Source: Paenibacillus beijingensis
Lineage (GTDB): Bacteria > Bacillota > Bacilli > Paenibacillales > Paenibacillaceae
Direction: 5' to 3'
Assembly: GCF_000961095.1 (NCBI RefSeq)
Contig: NZ_CP011058.1
Span: 2,013,001 to 2,077,000 of the forward strand
DNA length: 64,000 nt
The notes under the pieces were generated by a model. That model worked only from the letters and a program-made list of their open reading frames with translations. It was not told the origin of the DNA and ran no database searches. Below, in pieces: positions 26,142-35,591 of this stretch. Position 1 is the stretch's first letter. Each line of letters starts with the position of its first letter. The position numbers and the translations under genes are program-made.

Positions 26142-26540
26142 TTACGATTGCGATTTCCCTTTCCTCGCTTCAAACACTTCGGCCGCCACGGTAAAAATGG
26201 TATTTAACGCAGCCGGAAATCCGGCGTAAATGACCATCTGCATCATGCATTCGACAATCTCCTCTTCGGTCCAGCCGACGTTTAGCGCCCCGTTAATGTA
26301 AAATTTCAGCTGCTGCGTATTGCCCATGACGGTCAGGCCGGCTACGGTAGCAAGCAGGCGCGATTTCAGATCGAGACCGGGTCGGGAAAATATTTGCCCG
26401 TAATTGAATTCGACGGCCAACCGTCCCAAATCCGGTGCAACGGAATCTTTAAAGCTGTCCACGATCGCCTTGTAATTTTCGCTGTCCAGCTTCGCCAAAA
26501 TTTCCAACCCTTTAATATAGTTCTCCTCAACAAACGCCAT
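26142..26540 (-). CDS. Carboxymuconolactone decarboxylase-family protein
   Basis: A 132-residue all-helical protein of the CMD/AhpD-like family. It shows the family core KSRLLATVAGLTVMG and the C-terminal helix EEIVECMMQMVIYAGFPAALN. The C-x-x-C redox pair of AhpD is absent, so a peroxidase role is unlikely; it is closer to the decarboxylase-like branch. It starts 3 bases after the MFS gene stop, so the two are cotranscribed. The actual substrate is unknown. Confidence 0.85.
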   Translation of the reverse strand: MAFVEENYIKGLEILAKLDSENYKAIVDSFKDSVAPDLGRLAVEFNYGQIFSRPGLDLKSRLLATVAGLTVMGNTQQLKFYINGALNVGWTEEEIVECMMQMVIYAGFPAALNTIFTVAAEVFEARKGKSQS

Positions 26541-26543
26541 CTC

Positions 26544-27755
26544 TCATCCACCCTTTCGTTGTAAACGAATCGTTTGAGGCCGCTCTTGCAGCTTGTTTTT
26601 TCCCCGCGCCGTACTGAGGCCGACCGCAACCATCGCGATGCCGCAAATGCAAACGCCCATCCAATGCCAGCGGCTCCACGCCCATACGCCCAAGTACGAA
26701 CCGAGCGCGCCGCCCAAAAAGGTGCACACCATATACAGCCCGTTCAAGCGGCTTCTTGCGGAAGCAGCAAGGCTGAAAATTTGCGCCTGACACGCCACCT
26801 GGTTCGCCTGTGTGCCGATCGTGAGCAAGAGTGCGCCCGCGATCAGCACCGGCAGCCACTGTCCCGCCGCCGCAATCAGGAAGGACACGAGCGCCGCCAG
26901 CATGCAGAGCACATTCGCGAAAGCCGCTCCCTTCCGGTCGATCACGCGGCCGATAACAGGTGTCGCGAACGCGCCGCCGATGCCGACCAGCCCGACCAGC
27001 CCTACAACCGCGCTGCCGTAACCGTACGAGGGCGACTGGAGCAGAAAGCCGGCCGTCGTGAAAAACAGGCTGAACGCTCCGAAAACCATGCCCTGGCTCA
27101 AACAGGCCCGCCGCAGCACGGCCTCCTGCCGGAACAGCGGTCCGAGCGACAGCAAGAGCCGCCCGTACGGCATTGCGGCCGAGCCTTTGCTTTGCGGGAG
27201 ACGGAAACGAATCAGGGCACCAAGCGCGATCATGCATGCCAGCGCAATCCAGTACATCGCCCTCCATCCCCACACGCTGTCCACCAGGCCGCTCACAAAG
27301 CGGGCGCCCAGAATGCCGCACACGAGTCCGATCGCCACCGTCCCTAGCACTTTGCCGCGGCTACCGTCGTTCGCCATTCCCGCGGCCAGCGGCACGACAA
27401 TTTGCGGAATGACCGTCGTAAAGCCGATGGCAAAGTTGCTGGCGATCAGCCATCCGATCGAGCCCGACAGTGCCGCCGACGCCAGCGAGAGGCAGACCAT
27501 GCCCGACAAAATGAGAATAAGCCGGCGCCGCTCGATAATGTCTCCCAACGGCACGAGCAGCAGGTTGCCGAGCGCATAGCCGACCTGGGCCAGCGTCGTC
27601 ACAGCCCCCGCTGCGGCTTCCGTCGAACCGAATGTGCGAGCCATATCTACCAGCAGCGTCTGATTCAAATACACGTTCGCGACCGCGAATCCGCAGGCGG
27701 CGGCCATCATCGCGATCAGACCTTTGGTGAGGCCGGGCCTGACGATGCTGTTCAA
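26544..27755 (-). CDS. MFS transporter
   Basis: A 403-residue major facilitator with 12 hydrophobic segments, of the drug-exporter type; loop 2-3 carries PLGDIIERRRLIL, the usual motif A. The start is TTG at 27755 with GGAGGG upstream. It leads a two-gene operon with the CMD-family protein and is divergent from an XRE-type regulator that probably controls it. Substrate unknown. Confidence 0.88.
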   Translation of the reverse strand: MNSIVRPGLTKGLIAMMAAACGFAVANVYLNQTLLVDMARTFGSTEAAAGAVTTLAQVGYALGNLLLVPLGDIIERRRLILILSGMVCLSLASAALSGSIGWLIASNFAIGFTTVIPQIVVPLAAGMANDGSRGKVLGTVAIGLVCGILGARFVSGLVDSVWGWRAMYWIALACMIALGALIRFRLPQSKGSAAMPYGRLLLSLGPLFRQEAVLRRACLSQGMVFGAFSLFFTTAGFLLQSPSYGYGSAVVGLVGLVGIGGAFATPVIGRVIDRKGAAFANVLCMLAALVSFLIAAAGQWLPVLIAGALLLTIGTQANQVACQAQIFSLAASARSRLNGLYMVCTFLGGALGSYLGVWAWSRWHWMGVCICGIAMVAVGLSTARGKNKLQERPQTIRLQRKGG

Positions 27756-27954
27756 TGCGAATCCCTCCTTTTCCCCTCGAGGTTTGGTGATCGCAGTTCC
27801 CCGAAGCTGGTGTTCACTCTTCCTCGAAATTTGGCGTTCGCTCTTCGATGCGATATCCTTACAGTAGCAAGTTTAATGGCTCTCTTTTGATGAAAATAGA
27901 ATCGTGTTTATCATAGTATTCATAGTAATGGTTTTAGCGGAAGGAGATTCATCG

Positions 27955-28794
27955 ATGAGCGGCGGGAGCGAGAAACGGAAAGAACTGGGCAATTTTTTGA
28001 AATCCAGACGTGCAAGATTGTCGCCGGACCAATTCGGACTGCCGAAAGGGACCCGGCGGAAAGTGCAGGGACTGCGCAGGGAAGAGCTGGCGCAGATCGC
28101 CGGCATCGGGCTGACCTGGTACACGTGGCTCGAACAGGGCAAAGACATTCAAGTGTCCGCGCAGGTGCTTGAAAGCCTGGTCTCCGTCATGCAGCTGAGC
28201 GCCGAGGAGCGGGATCACCTGTATAAGCTTGCGCTTGGACAGCTGCCGGTGGATCAGACCGCTTCGCTTCAGGCCGATCTTACGCCGATTTTGCAAAATT
28301 TTATGAACGACTTTGAGATGTGCCCGGCTTATGTGACGGATCAGCGGTGGGATGTGCTGCTGTGGAATAAAGCCGCCCGGCTTGTGTTCGGCGATTTCGA
28401 GAAAATGAGCGAGCGCGAACGCAACGCGCTGTGGCGCTGCTTCGCTTCGCCAGCTTACCGGCGGCTGATGGGGGATTGGGAAAGCCACGCCAAGCGGCTG
28501 ATGGCGCAGTTCCGCTCCACGAGCACCCCTTTTGTCGGAGAAAGCTGGTTCAAAGAGCTCGTCGCCGACCTGATGGAAATCAGCCCCGAGTTCCGCGAGT
28601 GGTGGCCGCGTTACGATATTTTGGGCACGCCGATCGGCAAAAAGATGATCCGCCATCCGCGCGCCGGGGAGATGATGATGGAGCATATTACGTTTCGGGT
28701 ATACGACGCCCCGGAGCTGAAGCTGACGGTGTACCGCCCGCTCGCGGAGAACGATTCTGCTTACAAAATGGAGCGGCTGATGGCGGAGGGCTGA
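27955..28794 (+). CDS. XRE-family regulator with MmyB-like ligand domain
   Basis: A 279-residue regulator. N-terminal helix-turn-helix (residues 10-80; GLRREELAQIAGIGLTWYTW) and C-terminal MmyB-like domain (about 105-270) with the DVLLWNKAARLVFGDF start and late RVYDAPELKLTVYRP segment. GGAAGGAG precedes ATG 27955; the extra 17 upstream codons are hydrophobic and unlikely. Divergent from the MFS-CMD operon, its likely target. Members of this family often respond to small hydrophobic ligands such as fatty acids. Confidence 0.9.
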   Translation: MSGGSEKRKELGNFLKSRRARLSPDQFGLPKGTRRKVQGLRREELAQIAGIGLTWYTWLEQGKDIQVSAQVLESLVSVMQLSAEERDHLYKLALGQLPVDQTASLQADLTPILQNFMNDFEMCPAYVTDQRWDVLLWNKAARLVFGDFEKMSERERNALWRCFASPAYRRLMGDWESHAKRLMAQFRSTSTPFVGESWFKELVADLMEISPEFREWWPRYDILGTPIGKKMIRHPRAGEMMMEHITFRVYDAPELKLTVYRPLAENDSAYKMERLMAEG

Positions 28795-28848
28795 CGGGTG
28801 ATGCATCAGCCACATGATCTTTGTGAAATCGTGGATAAGATAATAGAG

Positions 28849-28885
28849 GGAGATGGCCCGCCGGCCATCTCCCCATTGCTTTTAC
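28849..28885 (+). terminator. Terminator after the XRE regulator
   Basis: GGGAGATGGCC pairs with GGCCATCTCCC across CGCC, followed by CATTGCTTTTA. Confidence 0.75.
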
Positions 28886-28914
28886 ATGAAACGATTCCGT
28901 CGGTCTTTACCGGC

Positions 28915-29472
28915 TCAAGTTAGAATTTGCCGATTGCCGATTGCCAATTCCGACTTGAGCCGCTCTTTCTGCCGAAGATGATGGCGGTAGTGCATGTCGA
29001 CAAGCTGAAACCATTCAACGGCGTTTAAGGCGCCGAAACCGGGATGAAGGACCGTATGCTGCGGAGAGATGGCTGCAAGCTGCGGCTCAAGCTCCTTCAT
29101 GCGGGCGACGACGGCGCGCAGACCTAGGGCAAGCTGCTCTTTATCTTCCGGCTGCGGGGGCGTGTACTGCGGTGAAGGCGGGACTTGAATCCGGATCGGC
29201 GGAATCGCCCCTTGGGCAAACACCGCTTTCCCCGCTTCCGTTTTTTCTCCTCCGGCTGCGGTAAGCTCCCGATCCCCGCTCCTGCACAGTTCCACATTAC
29301 GCAGCTGCATATACATGGCGGAATTGATCAGGTGCACGTATACCTGCCCAAGCGACCATTCGCTCTCGCTCGGCTTGCAGGTCAGCTGCTCCATGCTGAA
29401 ATCCTCGAGCTCCTGCAAATAATGATCCGTAATTTCCTCAAACCGGGTTATCGTTTCGCCTGCGTTCGTCAT
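28915..29472 (-). CDS. DinB-family protein
   Basis: A 185-residue four-helix DinB/YfiT-like protein. Metal-binding histidines are plausible at VHLINSAM (residue ~44) and DMHYRHHLRQ (~168). The W-S-x-G-Q-V-Y-V-H segment is the family mark. The frame extends 13 codons upstream, but AGGAG before ATG 29472 supports this start. Members include thiol S-transferases and DNA-damage-induced proteins; role here unknown. Separated from the WYL gene by a hairpin that overlaps the WYL stop. Confidence 0.82.
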   Translation of the reverse strand: MTNAGETITRFEEITDHYLQELEDFSMEQLTCKPSESEWSLGQVYVHLINSAMYMQLRNVELCRSGDRELTAAGGEKTEAGKAVFAQGAIPPIRIQVPPSPQYTPPQPEDKEQLALGLRAVVARMKELEPQLAAISPQHTVLHPGFGALNAVEWFQLVDMHYRHHLRQKERLKSELAIGNRQILT

Positions 29473-29514
29473 TTTTATTCTAGCTCCTCTCGCGTTATCT
29501 GGTCTTATCATACA

Positions 29515-29550
29515 AAAACGCTACTGACAGCAGTATGTCAGTAGCGTTTT
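29515..29550 (-). terminator. Terminator overlapping the end of the WYL regulator gene
   Basis: AAAACGCTACTGACA and TGTCAGTAGCGTTTT arms; the first arm (minus strand) includes the TGA stop of the regulator. T tracts on both strands make it bidirectional. Confidence 0.85.
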
Positions 29551-30482
29551 AACATTTTTTCGGCTTCCTCGCGGACCCGATTTCGCAGCGGTTCCGGCTC
29601 CAGCACGGCAACGTCCGCTCCCCAGCCAAGCACCCACTGCAGCACTTCTTCCGGCTGCCGGACGCGAAGCGTGACAAGCAGGCCGTCCGCGAGCTCTTCC
29701 ATCTTCTCAATGAAAAAATAGTTCGACTCCTTCACTTTATCGGCGATGCCGGCGTCAACCCGGATGCGCACCAGCTGATTGCGGTCATCCGCAGGCCTGT
29801 ATCGCTGCAGATCGAATCCGGAGGGGAACGTGAATCGGTCATCAAGCATCTTCAGCCCGCTCATGCGCGACAAGCGGAAATGGCGGATTTCCCGCCGCAA
29901 GTCGCAGTGCGCAATGAGCACCCATGCGCCGTAGAGAAAGATAAGCCCGTAAGGAGCGGCCGTCCGGTCGCTCTGGCGGCTGCCGTCCGCTTCCGGAATT
30001 TTTTTCGAGTAACGGAAGCTTACTTTCCGCTCCTCCAGTATCGCCCGCCGAAGCGTTTCGATGTGCGCCTTCTCCCGGCTGTCCTCGGCTTCACGGCCTT
30101 TGATCAGCCTTAAAGCGGCACGAACGCGGGATGCTTCCAGCCGTACCGTTTCGGGTAAAATTGCTTCGATCTTCGCTCTGGACGCCTTCGCCCCGTTCCC
30201 ATATCCGGTATCAAAGTTGTGTTCGATAAAATCGGTGCCGATCAGAAGTGCTACCGCTTCTTCCACCGTGAAGCTGACCGGCGGTAAAAAATATCCCTCC
30301 ATCAGCGAGTAGCCTTGTCCCGGGGCGCCGATCACCGGCACGCCCGCTTCGCTAAGCGCCTGCATGTCGCGGTAAATGGTCCGCACGCTTGTCTCGAATG
30401 CGGCCGCCAAATCTTCCGCGCGCCGCCTCCCGCTGCGCTGCAGCTCGAGCATAATCGCAAGCATCCGGTCGGATTTGTTCAT
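29538..30482 (-). CDS. WYL-domain transcriptional regulator (YafY-like)
   Basis: A 314-residue regulator with an N-terminal HTH_11 winged helix (residues 5-60; RAEDLAAAFETSVRTIYRDM) and a WYL domain with PYGLIFLYGAWVLIAHCD...IRHFRLSRM and a WCX-type C-terminus ending VLEPEPLRNRV. ATG 30482 overlaps the end region of the YciI gene (TAAGATG), so both are coupled. WYL proteins often sense ligands or nucleic acid. It probably regulates its own small operon. Confidence 0.9.
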   Translation of the reverse strand: MNKSDRMLAIMLELQRSGRRRAEDLAAAFETSVRTIYRDMQALSEAGVPVIGAPGQGYSLMEGYFLPPVSFTVEEAVALLIGTDFIEHNFDTGYGNGAKASRAKIEAILPETVRLEASRVRAALRLIKGREAEDSREKAHIETLRRAILEERKVSFRYSKKIPEADGSRQSDRTAAPYGLIFLYGAWVLIAHCDLRREIRHFRLSRMSGLKMLDDRFTFPSGFDLQRYRPADDRNQLVRIRVDAGIADKVKESNYFFIEKMEELADGLLVTLRVRQPEEVLQWVLGWGADVAVLEPEPLRNRVREEAEKMLKRY

Positions 30483-30483
30483 C

Positions 30484-30777
30484 TTACAGGCCGGCAACAA
30501 AAGCGGCGAATTTCGGATCGTACTTGGTCGGCGTAAATTCGATCACTTCGTACTCGGCCACTTGATGCGCATAGAACGGGTCCTGCCGCAATATGGCGTC
30601 AAGCTCTTCTCTCGACTGCACGTTTGCGCCGATGACGCCGCCGGTGCGGGGATTTTTGCGTCCGGAAAAAATGAATTTTTCCTGCTTGTACTGTTCGTCC
30701 AGAAACGCGATATGAGCAGGCAAATGCACCTCAACTTCATCGAGCGGTTTCAAATACGTGAGCAAAACGATAAACAT
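30484..30777 (-). CDS. YciI-like family protein
   Basis: A 97-residue ferredoxin-like-fold protein with the YciI start FIVLLTYLKPLDEVE, the HxxFLDE segment (HIAFLDEQYK) and DPFYAHQVAEYEVIEF near the C-terminus. The His and Asp that mark possible catalytic YciI proteins are present. Directly upstream of the WYL regulator in a two-gene unit. Function unknown. Confidence 0.87.
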   Translation of the reverse strand: MFIVLLTYLKPLDEVEVHLPAHIAFLDEQYKQEKFIFSGRKNPRTGGVIGANVQSREELDAILRQDPFYAHQVAEYEVIEFTPTKYDPKFAAFVAGL

Positions 30778-30799
30778 GGCTTATTTCCCCTTTTTAACA

Positions 30800-31900
30800 T
30801 TATAATCCTATTATATATTCGATCATGTTCTTTTCCACCTGACGGGAATCGTCGGGAGAGAAAATATGGGCGGAGTTGTCCAGCCAGACCAGCTGCTTCC
30901 CTTTCGGGGCTTTCAGCCGCTCGTAAAATTGCTGCAGCAGCTCGCCCGATACCGACCGGTCATGCTTGCCGTGGAACAAACAAACCGGTACGTCGAGCCG
31001 AGCAATATCGCTCAGCGCATCATAATTGGCAAAATCCGCAAGCATCTGCGGCCCGTAAGAAAGCTTCATTCCTTTGGCGAACGAGTTGACGATGTCCTTC
31101 AGCTTGTAATCGGGGGATTTAAGCAGGGTTGAAAACAGGTAGGGCATGCCGGGATGTTTGGTTTGACCGTCCTTGTAAATAAAGCCGCCCATTATAAACA
31201 GCCATTTGCGCAGCAGGTTCCATCGTTTCACATCCAGGTACGGCGGTGAGCCGATCGCGGACAGCTCGGACAACGCTTTGCGGTTGTTCATCTCCTTGGC
31301 CCTCTCAAGCAGCCAATCATAAGCGAGCTTGTCGCTTTGCGCCCAATTGACGATTTGCGCGATGCCGATATACGCTTCGTATTTCTCCGGGTGGCGGTGT
31401 GCGAGCTGCAGGCCGAGAATCGTTCCCCAGGAAGCGGCTGCTAGGTAGATTTTATCGGTATGGAACTTCGCGCGCAGCCAATCCGTAAGCTCGACCGCAT
31501 CCGACAGGAACTGCTCCACGTTCATCGAGGACGGCGGCGTATCCGGAGCGTATGTCTTGCCGGTGCCCCGCTGATCCCAGAACACGAGGGTGAACCGCTT
31601 GACCAGTTGCGCGCTGTTTAAGTTGAACAGCCAATCCACTCCGCGTGAGCTGACGCCCGGCAGCGGCATACCCGGCCCTCCGTGCAGCACGAGCATGACC
31701 GGGCTGCCTTTCTTTTCCGCCTGAATTAATATCGACTGCTTCAGTCCGCCCAGCGTGACCTGCCGGGCCAAGCTGATGCCTCCGGCTGCAGCTATGCGCC
31801 TGCTTTGGGCCATGATTTGCCTTTGCTTGTAAGCGCGGAACAGCAGCAGCACAACGATGATCCCGATCATGAAGCCAATAATGACGGTCAACACCAACAT
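30800..31900 (-). CDS. Membrane-anchored alpha/beta hydrolase (prolyl-aminopeptidase-like)
   Basis: A 366-residue hydrolase with an N-terminal transmembrane helix (residues 2-22) and an alpha/beta fold. The oxyanion region HGGPG and the WDQRGTGKT segment mark the proline iminopeptidase group. The nucleophile elbow reads AAASWGT, so the first Gly of G-x-S-x-G is Ala. The charge-relay Asp and His are in HGKHDRS and NSAHIF. Its ATG directly follows the TGA of the TetR gene (TGAATG), so it is coupled to that regulator. Substrate unknown. Confidence 0.85.
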   Translation of the reverse strand: MLVLTVIIGFMIGIIVVLLLFRAYKQRQIMAQSRRIAAAGGISLARQVTLGGLKQSILIQAEKKGSPVMLVLHGGPGMPLPGVSSRGVDWLFNLNSAQLVKRFTLVFWDQRGTGKTYAPDTPPSSMNVEQFLSDAVELTDWLRAKFHTDKIYLAAASWGTILGLQLAHRHPEKYEAYIGIAQIVNWAQSDKLAYDWLLERAKEMNNRKALSELSAIGSPPYLDVKRWNLLRKWLFIMGGFIYKDGQTKHPGMPYLFSTLLKSPDYKLKDIVNSFAKGMKLSYGPQMLADFANYDALSDIARLDVPVCLFHGKHDRSVSGELLQQFYERLKAPKGKQLVWLDNSAHIFSPDDSRQVEKNMIEYIIGL

Positions 31901-32530
31901 TCAACGATCTCCCCCATGAGCGGATAAAATTCCCGTGTACGTCAGACGCGACGCTTCCTGCACCATTTCCTCGAGCGATACGCCGAAGCGCTGCAAATCT
32001 CCGTTTTCATTCGCCATAAAAATGCCTTCGCCCAGCGTGTAAAGCACGAGCATGAACCGGGAAGGGTCGATGTTTTGCAGTTCCCCCTTCTCGATTCCTT
32101 CGCGGATGACTTCCTTCATCGTCAACATGTGCGCCTGCTTCTTCGCGAACAGCGCCTCGCGCTGGCGCTCGTTGAATTCGATTCCCGATAGCGGATTGAA
32201 GGAAACCCGGATTATCTGGGAATAGAGCGGCTCGCGGATATAGAAGTTTTGAAACGCTAGGAAGATTTCTCTAAGCCGCAAGGCGTGCGGAAGCTTCGCC
32301 GCGGCGGCGCGCGACACGTCGGCGTTCAACAGCTCCAGCCCTTCGCAGCAAATGGCGTAAAACACTTCCGGTTTGTTTTTAAAATGAAAATAGAGCGGTC
32401 CGGTTGAAATTCCGGCTTCCTTGGCCAGCATGCGCATGGAAACTTTATGATAGCCGGTGTTGAGAAACAGCCGTTTGGCCGTGTTCAAAATGTGCGCTCT
32501 GGTGTCCCGGTTTGTTTGCTCCGGGTGCAT
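31901..32530 (-). CDS. TetR/AcrR family regulator
   Basis: A 209-residue TetR protein with a clear helix-turn-helix at residues 10-58 (MRMLAKEAGISTGPLYFHFKNKPEVF) and a divergent ligand domain. It is the first gene of a two-gene unit with the hydrolase. Two tandem palindromic sites lie upstream (32566-32602), so it is probably self-regulating. Confidence 0.9.
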   Translation of the reverse strand: MHPEQTNRDTRAHILNTAKRLFLNTGYHKVSMRMLAKEAGISTGPLYFHFKNKPEVFYAICCEGLELLNADVSRAAAAKLPHALRLREIFLAFQNFYIREPLYSQIIRVSFNPLSGIEFNERQREALFAKKQAHMLTMKEVIREGIEKGELQNIDPSRFMLVLYTLGEGIFMANENGDLQRFGVSLEEMVQEASRLTYTGILSAHGGDR

Positions 32531-32565
32531 CTTCTATCGCCTCCCGTAATCTACGGATCGATTGA

Positions 32566-32602
32566 TATAACGTTGTTATAGTATAGGTATAACATCGTTA
32601 CA
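32566..32602. promoter_or_regulatory. Tandem TetR operator sites
   Basis: TATAAC-GTT-GTTATA (32566-32580) and TATAAC-ATC-GTTACA (32588-32602): two 15-base sites of the same design with centres 22 bases apart, upstream of the tetR-hydrolase unit. Confidence 0.65.
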
Positions 32603-32639
32603 TCCCGTTGTAAACAAAAATTTGCGGGCATTCCCGGCA

Positions 32640-33977
32640 TTATTGCGTCCGTACCGGGATGCTCGATTTGCTATCAGCAAACAGCTTTCGGTTTAACCTT
32701 GGAATATAGAGCCCCAGAAACACCGAACGCCCTGCACTGAAACCGATGAACGCCAGCCATAAGCCGTCATTATTCAAGCGCGGTACCGCTATGAATTGAA
32801 CGATCAAATAAACCGCTAACGCCATGATCATCGAGTTCCGGATGGGTGCCGCTTCGGTTGCGCCTGTAAAAACCCCGTACAGAATGATGCCGAAACTTGC
32901 CGCAAGCGGGAACAGAACGAGCCACATCCCGTAGCTGCCGGCCAAATCAATAATCGTGGGTAAACGCGTAAACAGCCCGATCATGGGCTCACGGCAAAGA
33001 TAGTAGATACCTGCGATAAATAGCGATGAAATGACGGCCCACTGACACGATAACAAGAGGGTCTTCCGATATAACCGCTCATCCTTCGAGCCTACGGCTT
33101 TTCCCGTCAAGATGCTGGATGCATTGGAAAATCCATCGAAGAAGTACGCCATCAAGTAGTGGATTTGGATGAGAACCGCATTCGCGGCCAGCACTTCCGT
33201 GCCGAAGGAAGCACCCTTTGCCGTGAACAAATTAAACACCGTCAATAAACAGACGGTTCTGATAAACAAGTCCCGGTTAACGGTCATCATTTGTTTGAAC
33301 GAGACGGGATCAAACAGAGCTTTTAAAGTAGGGCGTTTAAAATCAAAAGGAGATGCCTTCCTAATCATGAGGAGTCCGGCTATAAAAGCGGTGATTTCAG
33401 ATATAAGCGTTGCGGTTGCGACGCCGGCTACTCCCCAAGAGAACACGCCCACAAACAACAGGGCAAGAGCGATGTTCATCAGGTTCATCCATACTTGCAG
33501 CATCAACGAAATTTTGATCCTTGACATCCCCATTAACCATCCGAGGATAACGTAATTCACCAACGTAAAAGGGGCGCCCCAAACCCGAATGCCGAAGTAC
33601 TCGGCCGCAACCGTTCGAACGCCGGCTTCCGGGTTCATCAACGTTAAAGACAGCCGCACGATCGGCTCCTGAAAGAGAATAAAAATGATCCCCATCGCGG
33701 CTGCAATTACAAACGGTCTTGCTAGCGCCAATACCGCTTGAATTTCATTCTTCGCTCCTTCCGCCTGGGCGGCAAAACCCGATGTGCTGACCCGTAAAAA
33801 CCCGAATAACCAGTACATCGTATTAAAAATGATCGTCCCGACGGCTACTCCCCCGATATAAGCGGGATCGGGCAGATGCCCGACAACCGCCGTATCGACG
33901 ACGCCGAGCAAAGGCGTTGTAATCGTGGAAATGATAAGGGGAACCGCGAGCGCAAGATAAGTTCGATGATTCAACAA
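32640..33977 (-). CDS. MATE family efflux transporter (DinF-like)
   Basis: A 445-residue protein with 12 hydrophobic segments in two MATE halves. The N-terminal PLIISTITTPLLGVVDTAVVG segment is typical of the DinF branch. The start is TTG (33977 or 33974) after AGGGGG. It follows the importer ATPase gene by 55 bases on the same strand, without an obvious terminator, so it may be part of the Zur-boxed operon. An exporter at the end of a metallophore-type importer operon could secrete the chelator, which is inference. Confidence 0.87.
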   Translation of the reverse strand: MLNHRTYLALAVPLIISTITTPLLGVVDTAVVGHLPDPAYIGGVAVGTIIFNTMYWLFGFLRVSTSGFAAQAEGAKNEIQAVLALARPFVIAAAMGIIFILFQEPIVRLSLTLMNPEAGVRTVAAEYFGIRVWGAPFTLVNYVILGWLMGMSRIKISLMLQVWMNLMNIALALLFVGVFSWGVAGVATATLISEITAFIAGLLMIRKASPFDFKRPTLKALFDPVSFKQMMTVNRDLFIRTVCLLTVFNLFTAKGASFGTEVLAANAVLIQIHYLMAYFFDGFSNASSILTGKAVGSKDERLYRKTLLLSCQWAVISSLFIAGIYYLCREPMIGLFTRLPTIIDLAGSYGMWLVLFPLAASFGIILYGVFTGATEAAPIRNSMIMALAVYLIVQFIAVPRLNNDGLWLAFIGFSAGRSVFLGLYIPRLNRKLFADSKSSIPVRTQ

Positions 33978-34032
33978 TAGTCCCCCTACTGCTTATAAAC
34001 ATGAAGTCATTCATGCAGTTGCAGCATATTTT

Positions 34033-34797
34033 TCATTCAAACATGGAGATGAGCTCTTTCGTATACGGATGCCGTTCTTCGGCAAAAAGCTGTTCCTTCG
34101 CGAAGCGGTCCACAATCGTCCCTTCCCGCATCACCATCACTTGCTGGCTCATGGCATAAACAGCCGAGAGGTCGTGCGAGATGAACAGATATGAGGTGCC
34201 AAGCTGCTTCCGCAAACGGTCCAACAAACCCAAAACAGCCGCTTGCGACAGCACATCCAGACTCGAGGTCGGCTCGTCCAAAATAATAACGGCCGGTTCA
34301 ATGCTGATCGCGCGGGCAATCGTCACCCGCTGCTTCTGCCCGCCGCTCAGCTCATGCGGATAACGATCGGCCAGGCTTGACGGCAGCTCGACAGCGCCCA
34401 GCAGCTGCGCGACGAAATCTTTTTCATTCGTATATTGAAAATGTTTCAGCTCGGCTTCGCGGCCGAATTGCAAGTAGGGATCGAGCAGGGAGTCTTTTAT
34501 TTTCAGCTTCGGATTGAGCGCCGCGGCGGGGTTTTGCAGAACGGCCTGGATATGTTTGCGATACGGTTTTAAACGGCGTTCGTTTTTGTTATGCAGCGGT
34601 ATTCCTTCAAACCGGATGCTGCCCGCATCGATCGGCTCGATGAGCAGCAGACAGCGTGCAAGCGTGCTTTTGCCGCAGCCGCTTTCGCCTGCAAGTCCTA
34701 AACATTGCCCTCTCTCCATCGTAAAGCTGACGTCCTTAAGCACAGCGGCTCCATGATCGTACCTTTTATGGACATGATTGACCTCCAGCAAGCTCAT
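34033..34797 (-). CDS. Peptide/nickel-type ABC importer, second ATPase (CntF/NikE-like)
   Basis: A 254-residue ATPase: Walker A GESGCGKST, signature LSGGQKQRVTIA, Walker B VIILDEPTSSLD. It lacks the long C-terminal oligopeptide-binding extension of OppD/F, as in NikE and CntF. It overlaps the previous ATPase gene by 4 bases. It powers import through the two permeases encoded upstream. Confidence 0.9.
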   Translation of the reverse strand: MSLLEVNHVHKRYDHGAAVLKDVSFTMERGQCLGLAGESGCGKSTLARCLLLIEPIDAGSIRFEGIPLHNKNERRLKPYRKHIQAVLQNPAAALNPKLKIKDSLLDPYLQFGREAELKHFQYTNEKDFVAQLLGAVELPSSLADRYPHELSGGQKQRVTIARAISIEPAVIILDEPTSSLDVLSQAAVLGLLDRLRKQLGTSYLFISHDLSAVYAMSQQVMVMREGTIVDRFAKEQLFAEERHPYTKELISMFE

Positions 34798-35591
34798 CGT
34801 GTCACTCCTTCCCTAAGCGGCAGTCCGGTTCCGAGCGATGGCGACGAGCGGATCAGCAATTCGGTATACGATTGCTGCGGATGATTCAGCACTTGATCTT
34901 TGTCCCCCGTTTCAATAATAACGCCGTCTTTCATGACCGCAATGCGGTCCGCATATTTCCGCACGTGACGCAAATCATGCGTAATAAACAAAATCGCGCA
35001 GCCGGTTTCCGCTTGCAGCCGGGACAATAATTCCAAAACCTTAAAAGAGCTCACGCTGTCGAGTGCCGTCGTCGGCTCGTCCGCGATCAACAGATCCGGC
35101 TTCAGGAGCAGCGCAATCGCGATCGATACCCGCTGCAGCTGGCCGCCGCTTAATTGAACCGGGTATCTCGCGTACATTTCTTCCGGCAGGCCGACGGAAG
35201 CAAGCGCTTGCCTCGCCTGCTCTTTTCGTTCGGATCTGGATAAGCGCACATGCCGCCGCAGATATTCCTCAAAGTGACGCCCGATCGTAAGAAACGGCGT
35301 AAACGAACCTTGGTAATCCTGAAAAATGTAAGCGAGATGCTTGCCGCGTAATTTACGCATTTCAGAAGGGGACAGCGCTAATAAATTGCGGCCTGCATAA
35401 TGGATTTCCCCTGCCGCCTGCAGGTTCGGAGCGAGCAGTTGTCCGATTGCCGATGCCGTCATGCTCTTTCCGCTGCCGCTTTGCCCCACAAGCGCAAACC
35501 ATTCTCCCTTCTGAATGTGAAACGAGATATCGTTCACGATTCTCGTTTGTTTACCGGTCACGGTCAGACGGTTTACGGATAACAGGCTCAT
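34794..35591 (-). CDS. Peptide/nickel-type ABC importer, first ATPase (CntD/NikD-like)
   Basis: A 265-residue ATPase: Walker A GQSGSGKSMT, signature LSGGQLQRVSIA, Walker B LLIADEPTTALD, then the H-loop ITHDLRHVR. Overlaps both neighbours by 4 bases (ATGA), so all four membrane components are translationally coupled. Confidence 0.9.
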   Translation of the reverse strand: MSLLSVNRLTVTGKQTRIVNDISFHIQKGEWFALVGQSGSGKSMTASAIGQLLAPNLQAAGEIHYAGRNLLALSPSEMRKLRGKHLAYIFQDYQGSFTPFLTIGRHFEEYLRRHVRLSRSERKEQARQALASVGLPEEMYARYPVQLSGGQLQRVSIAIALLLKPDLLIADEPTTALDSVSSFKVLELLSRLQAETGCAILFITHDLRHVRKYADRIAVMKDGVIIETGDKDQVLNHPQQSYTELLIRSSPSLGTGLPLREGVTR